A stretch of DNA of 64,000 nucleotides from Pseudomonas fluorescens (GTDB lineage: Bacteria; Pseudomonadota; Gammaproteobacteria; Pseudomonadales; Pseudomonadaceae). Both the position numbers and the translations under genes were made by a program. Below the pieces are notes generated by a model that was not told the DNA's origin, ran no database searches, and saw only the letters and a list, made by a program, of their open reading frames with translations. This document shows positions 29,667 through 38,569 of the stretch, in pieces (within the stretch, counting starts at the first letter, position 1; each line of letters begins with the position of its first letter). Location: assembly GCF_900636825.1 (NCBI RefSeq), contig NZ_LR134318.1, positions 372,001-436,000 on the forward strand, in the 5' to 3' direction.

Positions 29667-29833
29667 TACCCTCACCCGGAGGGAGAGGGGGCCGATTCGG
29701 GGATGCTTCAGCCTTACACCGACCTGAAAGTGTCGTATTGAATCCATAATCGACTGGATTTATCAGGTCGCCGTATAGCGCAAGACCATAAGGTCAGTCT
29801 CCTCTCCCTTTGGGAGAGGGCTAGGGTGAGGGG
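29667..29833. repeat. Intergenic palindromic element (CCCTCACCC..GGGTGAGGGG type), copy 3
   Basis: Outer arms ACCCTCACCCGGAGGGAGAG and CTCCCTTTGGGAGAGGGCTA; an inner inverted pair ACCGACCTGAA (near 29718) and TCAGGTCGCCGTAT (near 29763). The length and nested layout match 17952-18129. It fills the gap between the convergent phaF and phaD genes. Confidence 0.82.
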
Positions 29834-29842
29834 CTCTTGAAT

Positions 29843-30463
29843 TCAGTCGTGATCCTCGAGGTATTGCAGGGCCATCCGCTCTGTCGCCACTTTCACCGGC
29901 GGCAATAAATGCGGCGCCACGAGCATCATGATCTGATAAACCACCAGTCGCACTTCCCTTTCGCGATCCAGAATCCGCTGATAATCCAGCGAGAACAGCA
30001 ACGTCATGGTGATCTGTTCCACCAGTTGTCCTAACGCCTGGGTGTCACTGACCAGTTGCCCCGCCGCTTTCAACCGCGCCAGCAGTGACGCCAACGTGCG
30101 CTTCAGCGCAATGAGCAGGTTGCGAATCCCTTTCGCCAGTTTCGGCAAGCGCCCGGCGAGGTTCGACAGGTCCTGAAACAGAAACCGATACTGTGCCAGA
30201 CGCTCGACGATCAAGTGCAGGAACAGCCAGTAATCCTCCGGCGCCAGTTCCACATCCGAGGGTGGATCGAGCAGTGGCGCCAGTTCATTCTGAAAGCGTT
30301 CGAACAACCCGAGAATCAAAGGCTCCTTGCCGTGGAAGTGGTAGTAGAGGTTGCCGGGGCTGATCCCCATTTCATTGGCGACCTCCATGGTAGAGACGTT
30401 CGGCTCGCCTTTTTCGTTGAACAGTTGCAAAGCACATTCGAGAATCCGGTCGCGGGTTTTCAT
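29843..30463 (-). CDS. phaD: TetR-family regulator of PHA genes
   Basis: 206 residues. N-terminal helix-turn-helix of the TetR type (MKTRDRILECALQLFNEKG, then MGISPGNLYYHFHGKEPL at about 31-48) and an all-helical C-terminal ligand domain. In P. putida PhaD activates phaI and phaC1 transcription, probably in response to a fatty-acid-derived signal. Encoded 30 nt after phaC2, at the end of the phaC1-Z-C2-D gene set. Confidence 0.93.
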   Translation of the reverse strand: MKTRDRILECALQLFNEKGEPNVSTMEVANEMGISPGNLYYHFHGKEPLILGLFERFQNELAPLLDPPSDVELAPEDYWLFLHLIVERLAQYRFLFQDLSNLAGRLPKLAKGIRNLLIALKRTLASLLARLKAAGQLVSDTQALGQLVEQITMTLLFSLDYQRILDREREVRLVVYQIMMLVAPHLLPPVKVATERMALQYLEDHD

Positions 30464-30493
30464 CCAGTCTTCTTAGAAAAGTTCGGTTGAGCC

Positions 30494-32176
30494 TCAGCGC
30501 ACGCGCACGTAAGTGCCGGGCGCGGCCTCCATTGGCGGATAGTTCGAATTGCCGAGGGTCATCGAGGTTTCGTGCAAGGCGCCTGCGCGTTGCTGAATCC
30601 ATTCCAGCCACTGCGGCCACCAACTGCCGTCGACGTGTTTGGCGTCGTAATACCAGGCGCGTGGATCGCTGCTCATTTTGCCGTTCTCGACGTACGCAGC
30701 TTTCGGGTTGCTCGGCGGGTTGAGAATGCTCTGCACGTGACCGCTGTTGGACAGCACGAAACGCCGCTCGCCGCCGAGCAACAGCGTCGAGCGATACACC
30801 GCATCCCACGGCGTGATGTGGTCGTTCATGCCGGCGACGCTGAAACTGTCGACGGTGACTTTCTGCAGATCGATCGGCGTGCCGCACACTTCGAGCCCGC
30901 CGGCATGGGTCAACGGGTTGTGCTTGAAGAAGTCCAGCAAGTCGCCGTGAAACGCTGCAGGCAGACGGGTGTTGTCGTTGTTCCAATAGAGAATGTCGAA
31001 GGCCGGTGGCTCCTTGCCCAGCAGGTAGTTGTTGACGAAGTAGCTCCAGATCAAATCGTTGGGGCGCATCCACGCGAAGACTTTGGCCATGTCGCGACCG
31101 TCGAGTACGCCTTTCTGATAGGAGCGACGCTTGGCCGCTTCTAGGGTCTGTTCATCGGCGAACAGCGTCGCCGGTGTTTCGAGCTGACTGTCGAGCAGGC
31201 TGACCAGATAAGTCGCACTGGCGACCCGCCGCAATTGCCGCTTGGCCTGCAAATGCCCTTGCAGGGCAGCGATGGTCAGGCCGCCCGCGCAGGCGCCCAT
31301 CAGGTTGACCTCGCGGGCGCCGGTGATCGCGCGACAGATGTTCATGGCTTCTTCGACCGCTTCGACGTAGGTCGACAGGCCCCACTCGCGATGGCGCACA
31401 TCGGGGTTGCGCCAACTGATCATGAACGTCTGCAAGCCGTTTTTCAGGGCGTACTGGACGAAGCTGTTGTGCGGGCTGAGGTCGAAAATGTAGTACTTGT
31501 TGATCTGCGGCGGCACCACCAGCAGCGGCTTGGCGTACTGTTTTTCGCTCATCGGCCGGTACTGGATCAGCTCCAGCATCTCGTTGCGAAACACCACCGA
31601 TCCGGTGGTGGTAGCGACAGTCTTGCCGACCTCGAAAGCCTGCCTGGTCACCTGGCGGGGCAGGCCGTCGTTGTGCAGCAGATCATCGAACAAATGGCTG
31701 AGGCCGCGCACCAGACTTTGGCCGCCCGAGTTGAACAGCTCTTTGACTGCCAGCGGGTTGAGCAAGGTATTGGACGGCGCGACGGCGTCATTGAGCAGGG
31801 TGAAGGCGAAGTGTGCACGAGCGCGGTCTTCGGGATTCATGTCGCTCTCGTCGATCCAGCTCTTGACCTGCTTCTGCCAGGCCAGATAAGCCTGCAGGCT
31901 GCGCCGGTAGAACGGATTGAGGCTCCACGCCGGATCGGCGAAGCGGCTGTCGTTCGGGTTGGTCGGGTGAAGGGTGTCACCGAGCAGCACGCGACCCAGT
32001 TGGCCACCGAGTTTCAAGGCGTGCCTGGCGCTGTGAATCGGATTGCGCAGGCCATGGGCGGCGACGCTGCGCAAGGTCGAAAGCAGATCCCGCCCACGCA
32101 GACCGGTGATCGCACTTTGTGCGTTGATGAACACGGCGGGGCTGGGCACCACGCCCGTCGCTGGTTTGTCGCGCAT
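30494..32176 (-). CDS. phaC2: Class II PHA synthase 2
   Basis: 560 residues. Polymerises (R)-3-hydroxyacyl-CoA of medium chain length into polyester on the granule surface. The catalytic triad is visible: Cys296 in GACAGG (lipase-like box with Cys), Asp in NDHITPWD and His in NSGHVQSILNPP. About 55-60% of positions match PhaC1 by eye, and Cys296 falls at the same number in both, which supports duplication. Lies downstream of phaZ. Confidence 0.96.
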   Translation of the reverse strand: MRDKPATGVVPSPAVFINAQSAITGLRGRDLLSTLRSVAAHGLRNPIHSARHALKLGGQLGRVLLGDTLHPTNPNDSRFADPAWSLNPFYRRSLQAYLAWQKQVKSWIDESDMNPEDRARAHFAFTLLNDAVAPSNTLLNPLAVKELFNSGGQSLVRGLSHLFDDLLHNDGLPRQVTRQAFEVGKTVATTTGSVVFRNEMLELIQYRPMSEKQYAKPLLVVPPQINKYYIFDLSPHNSFVQYALKNGLQTFMISWRNPDVRHREWGLSTYVEAVEEAMNICRAITGAREVNLMGACAGGLTIAALQGHLQAKRQLRRVASATYLVSLLDSQLETPATLFADEQTLEAAKRRSYQKGVLDGRDMAKVFAWMRPNDLIWSYFVNNYLLGKEPPAFDILYWNNDNTRLPAAFHGDLLDFFKHNPLTHAGGLEVCGTPIDLQKVTVDSFSVAGMNDHITPWDAVYRSTLLLGGERRFVLSNSGHVQSILNPPSNPKAAYVENGKMSSDPRAWYYDAKHVDGSWWPQWLEWIQQRAGALHETSMTLGNSNYPPMEAAPGTYVRVR

Positions 32177-32314
32177 GACTCAACACTCCTTCGTCTTCAG
32201 GCCAAAAACACACTCACCGAACCAGAACACCATAGACGCTGAAACGGGTTACTGCCTGCACGGCGTCCTGCCGCGCAATCGTTGTAATACTCTGCATAAA
32301 GCCTGCCGCTGGCT

Positions 32315-33169
32315 TCAGCCGCCGAGCGGAGTCGGGTGCGGATGCATCACCGCACGCTGACGTTCTTCCTGGAGGAATTTCATGATGATCGGCGCCACCG
32401 CTTCGGCGCGGGTGATCAGGAACAAATGGCCGTCATCGATGATGTGCAATTGCGCATTGGGAATGCGCCAGGCGAGCATGCGCATGTTGATCAGCGGGAT
32501 CAGCGGATCGTCATCGCCGGCCAGCACCAGCGTCGGCTGATGGATCTTGTGCAGCCAGTGGATGCTCGTCCAGCCGAGGCCGGCGAACAGTTGCCAGTAG
32601 TAACCAAGCTTGCCCGCCGAGCGCACTTTCGCCGCGTGGCTGGCCGCCAGTGTCGGGTCGCGTCGGAACGAGCCGCCGTAGATCATCGGTGCGATGCGAA
32701 TCACGTGGGAGGGCTGGATGTAACGCCGTGGGCTGGCCATCATCCACAGCACTTTCGGTTTGCCCGGCACCATCACCGCGCCGGCGGCCGTCGCCGCCAG
32801 TACCAGTTTCTTGCAGCGTTCGGGATAGTCATAGGCGAATTGCTGCGCGAGGGCGCCGCCCCATGACACGCCGATCACGTTGACCTGACCGTAGTCGAGG
32901 TAATCAAGCATTCGCGAGGTCAGCTTGGCCAGACCGGGAAAGCGGTACGGCCGGTTCGGCGTCGAGGAACCGCCGACACCGGGCACGTCGAAAGCGATGA
33001 CTTCCAGATCCGGGTCCAGCGCCGCGACAAACGGAAACACCAGCTCGAGGTTGGCGCCGATGCCATTGAAAATCAGCAGCGGCGTCAAATGAGGCTTGCC
33101 GGGGCGCACGGCCGTGCGGATGGTTTGACCATCCAGATCGACGGTACGGAATACGAACGGTTGCGGCAT
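32315..33169 (-). CDS. phaZ: Intracellular medium-chain-length PHA depolymerase
   Basis: 284-residue alpha/beta-hydrolase that mobilises stored PHA. Nucleophile Ser102 in GVSWGG, acid in AGDDDPLIP and base in DDGHLFL, matching the P. putida PhaZ arrangement. It sits between the two synthase genes, so storage and release are co-regulated. A REP palindrome separates it from phaC1 and could reduce read-through. Confidence 0.95.
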   Translation of the reverse strand: MPQPFVFRTVDLDGQTIRTAVRPGKPHLTPLLIFNGIGANLELVFPFVAALDPDLEVIAFDVPGVGGSSTPNRPYRFPGLAKLTSRMLDYLDYGQVNVIGVSWGGALAQQFAYDYPERCKKLVLAATAAGAVMVPGKPKVLWMMASPRRYIQPSHVIRIAPMIYGGSFRRDPTLAASHAAKVRSAGKLGYYWQLFAGLGWTSIHWLHKIHQPTLVLAGDDDPLIPLINMRMLAWRIPNAQLHIIDDGHLFLITRAEAVAPIIMKFLQEERQRAVMHPHPTPLGG

Positions 33170-33206
33170 GCGTCTGGCCCTGTAAATTTAAATTCACCAC
33201 AGCCCA

Positions 33207-33293
33207 TGTAGGAGCTGCCGAAGGCTGCGATCTTTTGATCTTGTTTTTTGAAAATCAAAAGTCAAAAGATCGCAGCCTTCGGCAGCTCCTACA
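33207..33293. repeat. REP palindrome between phaC1 and phaZ
   Basis: TGTAGGAGCTGCCGAAGGCT, a spacer with TTGATCTTGTTTTTTGAAAATCAAAA, and the complementary arm. Placed inside an operon, it may differentially stabilise the phaC1 part of the mRNA. Confidence 0.85.
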
Positions 33294-33311
33294 GGGGAGG
33301 GGTGATGTCAG

Positions 33312-34991
33312 TTACCGCTCGTGAACGTAAGTGCCCGGCGAGGCCTCGCCTGCCGGATACGCTTTGTTGCCCAGTTTCGCTGGGGCCTTTTTCAGATTGC
33401 CCGAGCGCTCGGCTTGCCACGCCTGCCAGTACAACCACCAGGAATCGGTGTGTTTGGTCGAGTTTTCCTGCCACTCGTCAGCGTTGGCGGCCATTTCTTC
33501 GCCGGTCATGTAACGGGATTTCGGGTTGCCCGGCGGGTTCAGGATGCTCTGGATATGCCCGCTGCTGGACAATACGAACTCGACTTTGCCACCAAACAGT
33601 TGCGCCGACTTGTAGCAGGATTTCCACGGTGTGATGTGGTCGTTGGTTCCGGCCAACGAGAAGATGTCGGCTGTGACCTGCTTGAGATCGATCGGCGTGC
33701 CGCACACTTCCAGTGCATTCGGGCGGATCAGTGGGTTGTTTTTGAACATCTCGATCAGATCGCCATGGAACGCCGCCGGCAGGCGCGTGGTGTCGTTGTT
33801 CCAGAACAGAATGTCGAACACCGGTGGCTCGTTACCGAGCAGGTAATTGTTGACCCAGTAATTCCAGATCAGGTCATTGGGGCGCATCCACGCGAACACC
33901 TTGGCCATGTCTTTGCCTTCGAGCACGCCAGCCTGGTACGAGTGGCGTTTGGCGGTCTCGAGGGTCTGTTCGTCGACGAACAGGGCGACGTCGCTGTCCA
34001 GTGTGGTGTCGAGCACGCTGACCAGCAATGTGAGGGCGTTGACCTTGTTCTCGCCGATCGCCGCGTAATGACCGAGCAGGGCGGTGCAGGTAATGCCGCC
34101 GGAGCAGGCGCCGAGCATGTTCACGTCCTTGCTGCCGGTGATCGCGGTGACCACATCGACGGCTTCTTTCAGCGCATCGATGTAAGTCGACAGGCCCCAC
34201 TCGCGCTGCGCCTTGGTCGGATTGCGCCAGCTGATGATGAACGTCTGCACGTTATTGCGCAGGCAGAAGCGCGCCAGACTTTTGTCCGGGCTCAGGTCGA
34301 ATACGTAGAACTTGTTGATTTGGGGCGGCACTACCAGCAGCGGCCGTTCATGAACTTGCTCGGTGATCGGCTTGTACTGGATCAACTCCAGCACGTCGTT
34401 GCGAAACACCACCGCGCCTTCGGTGACACCGAGGCTCTTGCCCACTTCGAAGGCGCCCATGTTGACCTGGCTCGGCATGCCGCCGTTGTGCACCAGATCT
34501 TTGGCCAGGTGTGAAAGACCGTCGAGCAGACTCTTGCCGCCGGTTTCGAAGAAGCGTTTGACCGCTGCCGGGTTCGCGGCGCTGTTGGTCGGCGCCATGG
34601 CTTCGGTCATCAGATTGATGACAAAGTGGCCGCGCGCAATATCCTTGGGCGACAGGCTGCTGTCGTCAATCCAGGCGTGAAGCTCCTTGCGCCAGGCCAG
34701 ATACGTTTGCAGATAACGTTTGTAGAGCGGGTTCTGACTCCACGCGGGGTCAGCGAATCGACGGTCATCGCCAGCCGGTTGCAGTTCGGATTTGCCGAAC
34801 AGGACGTTCTTCAGTTCAAGACCGAAGTGGGTCACGTGCTTGACGCTATGGATCGGTTGTCTGATGGCCTGTTTCAGCACCATGCGAGCAGAGGCCAGCA
34901 GATCCTTTCCGCGTAGCCCAACGACGGGATTAAGCCCCAGGGTGTTCTCAGAGGCTTGGTACTTCAGGTCATCGTTATTCTTGTTACTCAT
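33312..34991 (-). CDS. phaC1: Class II PHA synthase 1
   Basis: 559 residues. First gene of the minus-strand pha operon. Catalytic Cys296 in GACSGG, Asp in NDHITPWK and His in SSGHIQSILNPPGN. Contains WRNPTKAQREWGLSTY, typical of class II enzymes. Substrate is medium-chain (R)-3-hydroxyacyl-CoA. The ATG at 34991 (MSNKNNDDLKYQ) gives the normal length. A sigma-54-type promoter lies about 125 nt upstream. Confidence 0.97.
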   Translation of the reverse strand: MSNKNNDDLKYQASENTLGLNPVVGLRGKDLLASARMVLKQAIRQPIHSVKHVTHFGLELKNVLFGKSELQPAGDDRRFADPAWSQNPLYKRYLQTYLAWRKELHAWIDDSSLSPKDIARGHFVINLMTEAMAPTNSAANPAAVKRFFETGGKSLLDGLSHLAKDLVHNGGMPSQVNMGAFEVGKSLGVTEGAVVFRNDVLELIQYKPITEQVHERPLLVVPPQINKFYVFDLSPDKSLARFCLRNNVQTFIISWRNPTKAQREWGLSTYIDALKEAVDVVTAITGSKDVNMLGACSGGITCTALLGHYAAIGENKVNALTLLVSVLDTTLDSDVALFVDEQTLETAKRHSYQAGVLEGKDMAKVFAWMRPNDLIWNYWVNNYLLGNEPPVFDILFWNNDTTRLPAAFHGDLIEMFKNNPLIRPNALEVCGTPIDLKQVTADIFSLAGTNDHITPWKSCYKSAQLFGGKVEFVLSSSGHIQSILNPPGNPKSRYMTGEEMAANADEWQENSTKHTDSWWLYWQAWQAERSGNLKKAPAKLGNKAYPAGEASPGTYVHER

Positions 34992-35248
34992 CTACGACGC
35001 TCCATTGTCCTGAGACGAGTACCCGGTTTCTGCTGTGCAGTTCCACAGCCAATGCCAGGTACTACTGCTCGGGTGACCGTTAATTCTGCATAGCTGCTTT
35101 ACAGTCGTAGAGCATTGCAGGGAACTTGCCAGCTCCATTGGTTACCCGAGTTTAATTTTTTTCGCAAGCAGGCCGATCCTCGGCCATCCAGCGGAGCATT
35201 CAAACAGATGAATTTAGAAAATGCCTTCTAAAGAACCAGACCCACGGG
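34992..35248. other. Upstream region of phaC1
   Basis: 257-bp gap between the starts and ends of two minus-strand genes. It contains the sigma-54-type element listed separately and an AT-rich stretch (TTTAATTTTTTTCG near 35150). No small gene is evident. Confidence 0.6.
35116..35132 (-). promoter_or_regulatory. Sigma-54 (-24/-12) promoter of phaC1
   Basis: Minus-strand CTGGCAAGTTCCCTGCA. The essential GG and GC doublets are exactly 10 nt apart and 13 of the 14 or so informative consensus positions around them look acceptable (YTGGCACG-N4-TTGCW, with A for C and C for T). The start would be near 35105, leaving a leader of about 114 nt. A sigma-54-like site ahead of phaC1 was described for P. 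aeruginosa. It would link PHA synthesis to nitrogen or carbon status. Confidence 0.65.
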
Positions 35249-35626
35249 CTAGAGCATCAGCTTGACGAACGACTCGTTCGGGTCGCGGGTTTTTCCGGCG
35301 GCGCGCAATTCGGCAAGATAATCGGCCCAGAGTTCGTTCTGGCGTTTGCCGAGTTCGTAAAGGTATTCCCAAGTGAACAGGCCGCTGTCGTGACCATCGT
35401 CGAAGGTCAGTTTCAGTGCATAGTTGCCGGCGGGTTCCAGCTTGCTCAAGCCAACGTTGAGCTTGCCGAATTGCAGGACAGGTTTGCCGTGGCCCTGGAC
35501 CTCGGCGGAGGGGGAATGCACGCGCAGAAATTCTGCGGGCAGAGTGAATTCTTCACCGGACGCGTAGATTAGCGTCATGGTTTTCGAGGCTTTGTGCAGT
35601 TTGATGTCGGTGGGAATAGTGGTCAT
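35249..35626 (-). CDS. DUF971 (gamma-butyrobetaine hydroxylase N-terminal-like) protein
   Basis: About 125 residues, started at ATG 35626 (MTTIPTDIKL); an ATG four codons earlier is possible and neither has a strong ribosome site. The single DUF971 domain, with SGEEFTLPAEFLRVHSPSAEVQGHG and the later DDGHDSGLFTWEYLY, resembles the N-terminal domain of gamma-butyrobetaine dioxygenase. Related proteins are linked to Fe-S cluster carriage. It sits just after hslU, as PA5055 does in PAO1. Exact function unknown. Confidence 0.85.
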   Translation of the reverse strand: MTTIPTDIKLHKASKTMTLIYASGEEFTLPAEFLRVHSPSAEVQGHGKPVLQFGKLNVGLSKLEPAGNYALKLTFDDGHDSGLFTWEYLYELGKRQNELWADYLAELRAAGKTRDPNESFVKLML

Positions 35627-35658
35627 TTTGCAGGTCATCCGACTAGATGGAACACCTT

Positions 35659-35698
35659 GTAGGAGCTGCCGCAGGCTCGGGCCGCGGCAGCTCCTACA
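35659..35698. repeat. Short REP palindrome between hslU and the DUF971 gene
   Basis: TGTAGGAGCTGCCGCAGGCTC directly followed by GGGCCGCGGCAGCTCCTACA: a compact form of the 1314 family with almost no loop, immediately after the hslU stop. Confidence 0.8.
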
Positions 35699-35709
35699 GG
35701 GACGGTGAC

Positions 35710-37047
35710 CTACAGGATATAACGAGACAGATCTTCGTTCTGCGCCAATTCGCCCAGATGACTGTTGACGTATTCGGCGTCGATCAGGATCGCCTTGTCA
35801 TCGTGGGCGCTGGCCAGATCGCCGGCACTGAACGATACCTCCTCGAGCAGGCGCTCAAGCAGCGTATGCAGGCGACGGGCACCGATGTTTTCGGTTTTCT
35901 CGTTGACCTGCCAGGCGATCTCCGCCAGACGCTTGATGCCTTCGGGCTGGAACTGGATGTTCAAGCCTTCGGTTTTCAGCAGCGCGCAATACTGCTCGGT
36001 GAGCGAGGCGTGCGGTTCGCTGAGGATACGCTCGAAGTCTTCCGGGCTCAGCGCCTTGAGTTCGACGCGAATCGGCAGACGGCCTTGCAGCTCCGGCACC
36101 AGATCGCTCGGCTTGCTCAGGTGGAACGCACCGGAAGCAATGAACAGGATGTGGTCGGTCTTGACCATGCCTAGTTTGGTATTGACGGTGCAGCCTTCGA
36201 TCAGCGGCAGCAGGTCGCGCTGCACGCCTTCACGGGACACATCGGCGCCGCCGACGTTACCGCGCTTGGCCACTTTGTCGATCTCGTCGATGAACACAAT
36301 GCCGTGCTGTTCGACCGCTTCCAGCGCCTTGGCCTTCAGCTCTTCTTCATTGACCAGACGTCCGGCTTCTTCATCGCGCACCAGTTTCAGCGCTTCCTTG
36401 ACCTTGAGCTTGCGCGACTTCTTCTTGCCCTTGCCCATGTTGGCGAACAGCGATTGCAGCTGGTTGGTCATCTCTTCCATGCCGGGCGGCGTGGCGATCT
36501 CGATGCCGGATACTTCAGCGACTTCGATTTCGATTTCCTTGTCATCCAGCTGACCTTCGCGCAGGCGCTTGCGGAACAACTGACGGGTGTTGGAATCGGA
36601 GCCTGGCGCTTCTTCATTGCTGAAGCCCATGCGCGCCGGCGGCAGCAACGCGTCGAGGATGCGATCCTCGGCGGCGTCTTCGGCGCGATGGCGCACGCGG
36701 GTCATTTCCTGCTCGCGGAGCATCTTGATCGCAGCGTCGGCCAGGTCACGGATGATCGATTCGACGTCGCGGCCGACATAACCGACTTCGGTGAATTTGG
36801 TCGCTTCGACCTTGATGAACGGCGCATTGGCGAGTTTTGCCAGGCGGCGGGCGATTTCGGTTTTACCGACACCGGTCGGGCCGATCATCAGGATGTTTTT
36901 CGGGGTCACCTCAACGCGCAGCTCTTCAGGCAGCTGCATGCGGCGCCAGCGGTTGCGCAGGGCAATCGCGACGGCGCGCTTGGCATCGTCCTGGCCGATG
37001 ATATGGCGGTTGAGTTCGTGGACGATTTCGCGGGGAGTCATGGACAT
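35710..37047 (-). CDS. hslU: ATP-dependent protease ATPase subunit HslU
   Basis: 445-residue AAA+ unfoldase that feeds proteins to HslV. N-terminal [21 protein letters not shown], Walker A GPTGVGKT at about 56-63, Walker [10 protein letters not shown] near 255, an inserted I-domain (about 110-240), the sensor 2 arginine region [10 protein letters not shown] and the conserved C-terminus DLSRYIL, which docks into HslV. It lies 48 nt downstream of hslV in the same operon. Confidence 0.97.
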   Translation of the reverse strand: MSMTPREIVHELNRHIIGQDDAKRAVAIALRNRWRRMQLPEELRVEVTPKNILMIGPTGVGKTEIARRLAKLANAPFIKVEATKFTEVGYVGRDVESIIRDLADAAIKMLREQEMTRVRHRAEDAAEDRILDALLPPARMGFSNEEAPGSDSNTRQLFRKRLREGQLDDKEIEIEVAEVSGIEIATPPGMEEMTNQLQSLFANMGKGKKKSRKLKVKEALKLVRDEEAGRLVNEEELKAKALEAVEQHGIVFIDEIDKVAKRGNVGGADVSREGVQRDLLPLIEGCTVNTKLGMVKTDHILFIASGAFHLSKPSDLVPELQGRLPIRVELKALSPEDFERILSEPHASLTEQYCALLKTEGLNIQFQPEGIKRLAEIAWQVNEKTENIGARRLHTLLERLLEEVSFSAGDLASAHDDKAILIDAEYVNSHLGELAQNEDLSRYIL

Positions 37048-37095
37048 AATAATTGACGGTCCTCAAGCAAAAACAAGCCGTGGCACAGGGCCGCG

Positions 37096-37632
37096 TCAGG
37101 CTTGTTCAGCGAGATCCTGCTCCTCAATGGTCTGGGTGTGGTTGGTGAATACACAAATGTCGCCAGCGATGCCGAGCGCGGTTTCAACGATCTCGCGGGC
37201 CGACAGGTCAGTCTTCTTCAGCAGGGCGCTGGCCGCGGCTTGGGCGAAAGCACCGCCGGAACCCATGGCGATCAGGCCATCTTCGGGTTCGACCACGTCA
37301 CCATTGCCGGTGATGATCAGCGACGCGTCCTTGTTGGCGACTGCGAGCATGGCTTCGAGGCGGCTCAGGGAACGGTCGGTGCGCCATTCTTTGGCGAGTT
37401 CGACAGCGGCACGGATCAGGTGGCCCTGATGTTTTTCCAGCTGGCCTTCGAAACGTTCGAAGAGGGTAAAGGCATCGGCGGTGGCACCGGCAAAACCGGC
37501 GATGACCTGGCCGTGGTACAGGCGACGAACTTTTTTCGCGTTGCCTTTCATCACGGTATTGCCGAGCGAAACCTGGCCGTCGCCGCCCATGACGACTTTG
37601 CCGTGACGGCGGACTGAAACGATGGTGGTCAA
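37096..37632 (-). CDS. hslV: ATP-dependent protease peptidase subunit HslV
   Basis: 178 residues from TTG 37632, preceded by GGAG; the open frame upstream is non-family sequence. After removal of Met the catalytic Thr is exposed (TTIVSVRR), as in proteasome beta subunits. Other conserved parts: [25 protein letters not shown] and [17 protein letters not shown]. Forms a double hexamer with HslU. A heat-shock-type promoter is upstream. Confidence 0.96.
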   Translation of the reverse strand: MTTIVSVRRHGKVVMGGDGQVSLGNTVMKGNAKKVRRLYHGQVIAGFAGATADAFTLFERFEGQLEKHQGHLIRAAVELAKEWRTDRSLSRLEAMLAVANKDASLIITGNGDVVEPEDGLIAMGSGGAFAQAAASALLKKTDLSAREIVETALGIAGDICVFTNHTQTIEEQDLAEQA

Positions 37633-37677
37633 GGGAAGAGTCTCCACACAGCGGGGCGAAAGTGCCTTATGCCTTTC

Positions 37678-37705
37678 ATATGGGGGTGCTGGAGAGGATT
37701 TCAAC
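37678..37705 (-). promoter_or_regulatory. Sigma-32 (heat-shock) promoter of hslVU
   Basis: Minus strand: GTTGAAA (37699-37705; consensus CTTGAAA), a 13-bp spacer, then CCCCATAT (consensus CCCCATNT, full match). Transcription would start about 40 nt before the TTG of hslV. hslVU is a classical heat-shock operon in E. coli, so the match fits the gene. Confidence 0.75.
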
Positions 37706-37739
37706 CGCAGAGCAGGAGAGGGGACGAGCGGTGATCAAC

Positions 37740-37821
37740 TGTAGGAGCTGCCGCAGGCTGCGATCTTTTGATCCTGCTTCAAGGGCAAGGTCAAAAGATC
37801 GCGGCCTGCGGCAGCTCCTAC
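37740..37821. repeat. REP palindrome between hslV and the SPOR gene
   Basis: TGTAGGAGCTGCCGCAGGCT and its complement with a loop containing TTGATCCTGCTTCAAGGGCAAGG. It separates the argS-SPOR transcription unit from the hslVU promoter. Confidence 0.85.
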
Positions 37822-37851
37822 AGGGGTATAGCGTTGCCACGGATGGCTGGG

Positions 37852-38568
37852 TCAGCGGCTCTGGCGTTGTTGTAACAACAGGTTGCTGAAGCCGGCGCCC
37901 GCCAGTTGTTTCTGCGCGGTGGTCAGTTGCTCGCGATTGCTGAACGGGCCGACGAGCACGCGATACCAGGTTTCATCCTTGACCGTGCCGGACTCAACCG
38001 CCACCGCCTGGCCGAGCAGAATGATCTGCGCGCGGACTTTGTCGGCGTCGGTTTCCTTGCGGAACGAACCGGCCTGCAGGAAGAACTTGGTCACTGGCGC
38101 CGCTTTGCTCACCGGTGGCGCTGGCGGCGGGGTAATCCCCGCCAGTGCGGCCTGAGCCCGTGCCGTGTCGATCTTCGCCGCTTCCGCAGGTGTCACCGGC
38201 GTTGTCGGAACAGCCGGCACTTGCGGCGTCGGCAGGGTCTTCTCCGGCACCGCATCCGGCGGCACGATCACCTCCGATTCCGGCAGCAAGGTGTAGAAAT
38301 CGTATTTCGGCTTCACTGGCTGGGTCGGGCTCGGCGGGGTCTTGTTGGCCTCGGCGATCTTCGACGCTTTCTGCTGTTGCGCCTGTTCGACTTTCTCACG
38401 CTTGACCGTGTCGCTGCCCTTGCCCGGCTCCAGCTTCATCAGAAACACAATGAACGCGCCGACCGTCAGGCCGATGGCCATCCACAGCCAGCCCGGGATC
38501 GGTTGCTTTGCAGGAGCTTGGTAACGGCTGGCGCCACGCTTGGGTGCAGGTTTTTTCTTGGCAGCCAA
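37852..38568 (-). CDS. SPOR-domain membrane protein (FtsN-like)
   Basis: 238 residues. A basic cytoplasmic N-terminus (MAAKKKPAPKRGASRY), one membrane segment at about 27-45, a Pro/Lys/Gln-rich periplasmic linker, and a C-terminal SPOR domain from about 158 (FFLQAGSFRKETDADKVRAQI) to 233. SPOR domains bind septal peptidoglycan lacking stem peptides. The layout is that of FtsN, an activator of division; in PAO1 the equivalent is PA5052. It starts 1 nt after the argS stop. Confidence 0.88.
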   Translation of the reverse strand: MAAKKKPAPKRGASRYQAPAKQPIPGWLWMAIGLTVGAFIVFLMKLEPGKGSDTVKREKVEQAQQQKASKIAEANKTPPSPTQPVKPKYDFYTLLPESEVIVPPDAVPEKTLPTPQVPAVPTTPVTPAEAAKIDTARAQAALAGITPPPAPPVSKAAPVTKFFLQAGSFRKETDADKVRAQIILLGQAVAVESGTVKDETWYRVLVGPFSNREQLTTAQKQLAGAGFSNLLLQQRQSR

Positions 38569-38569
38569 C

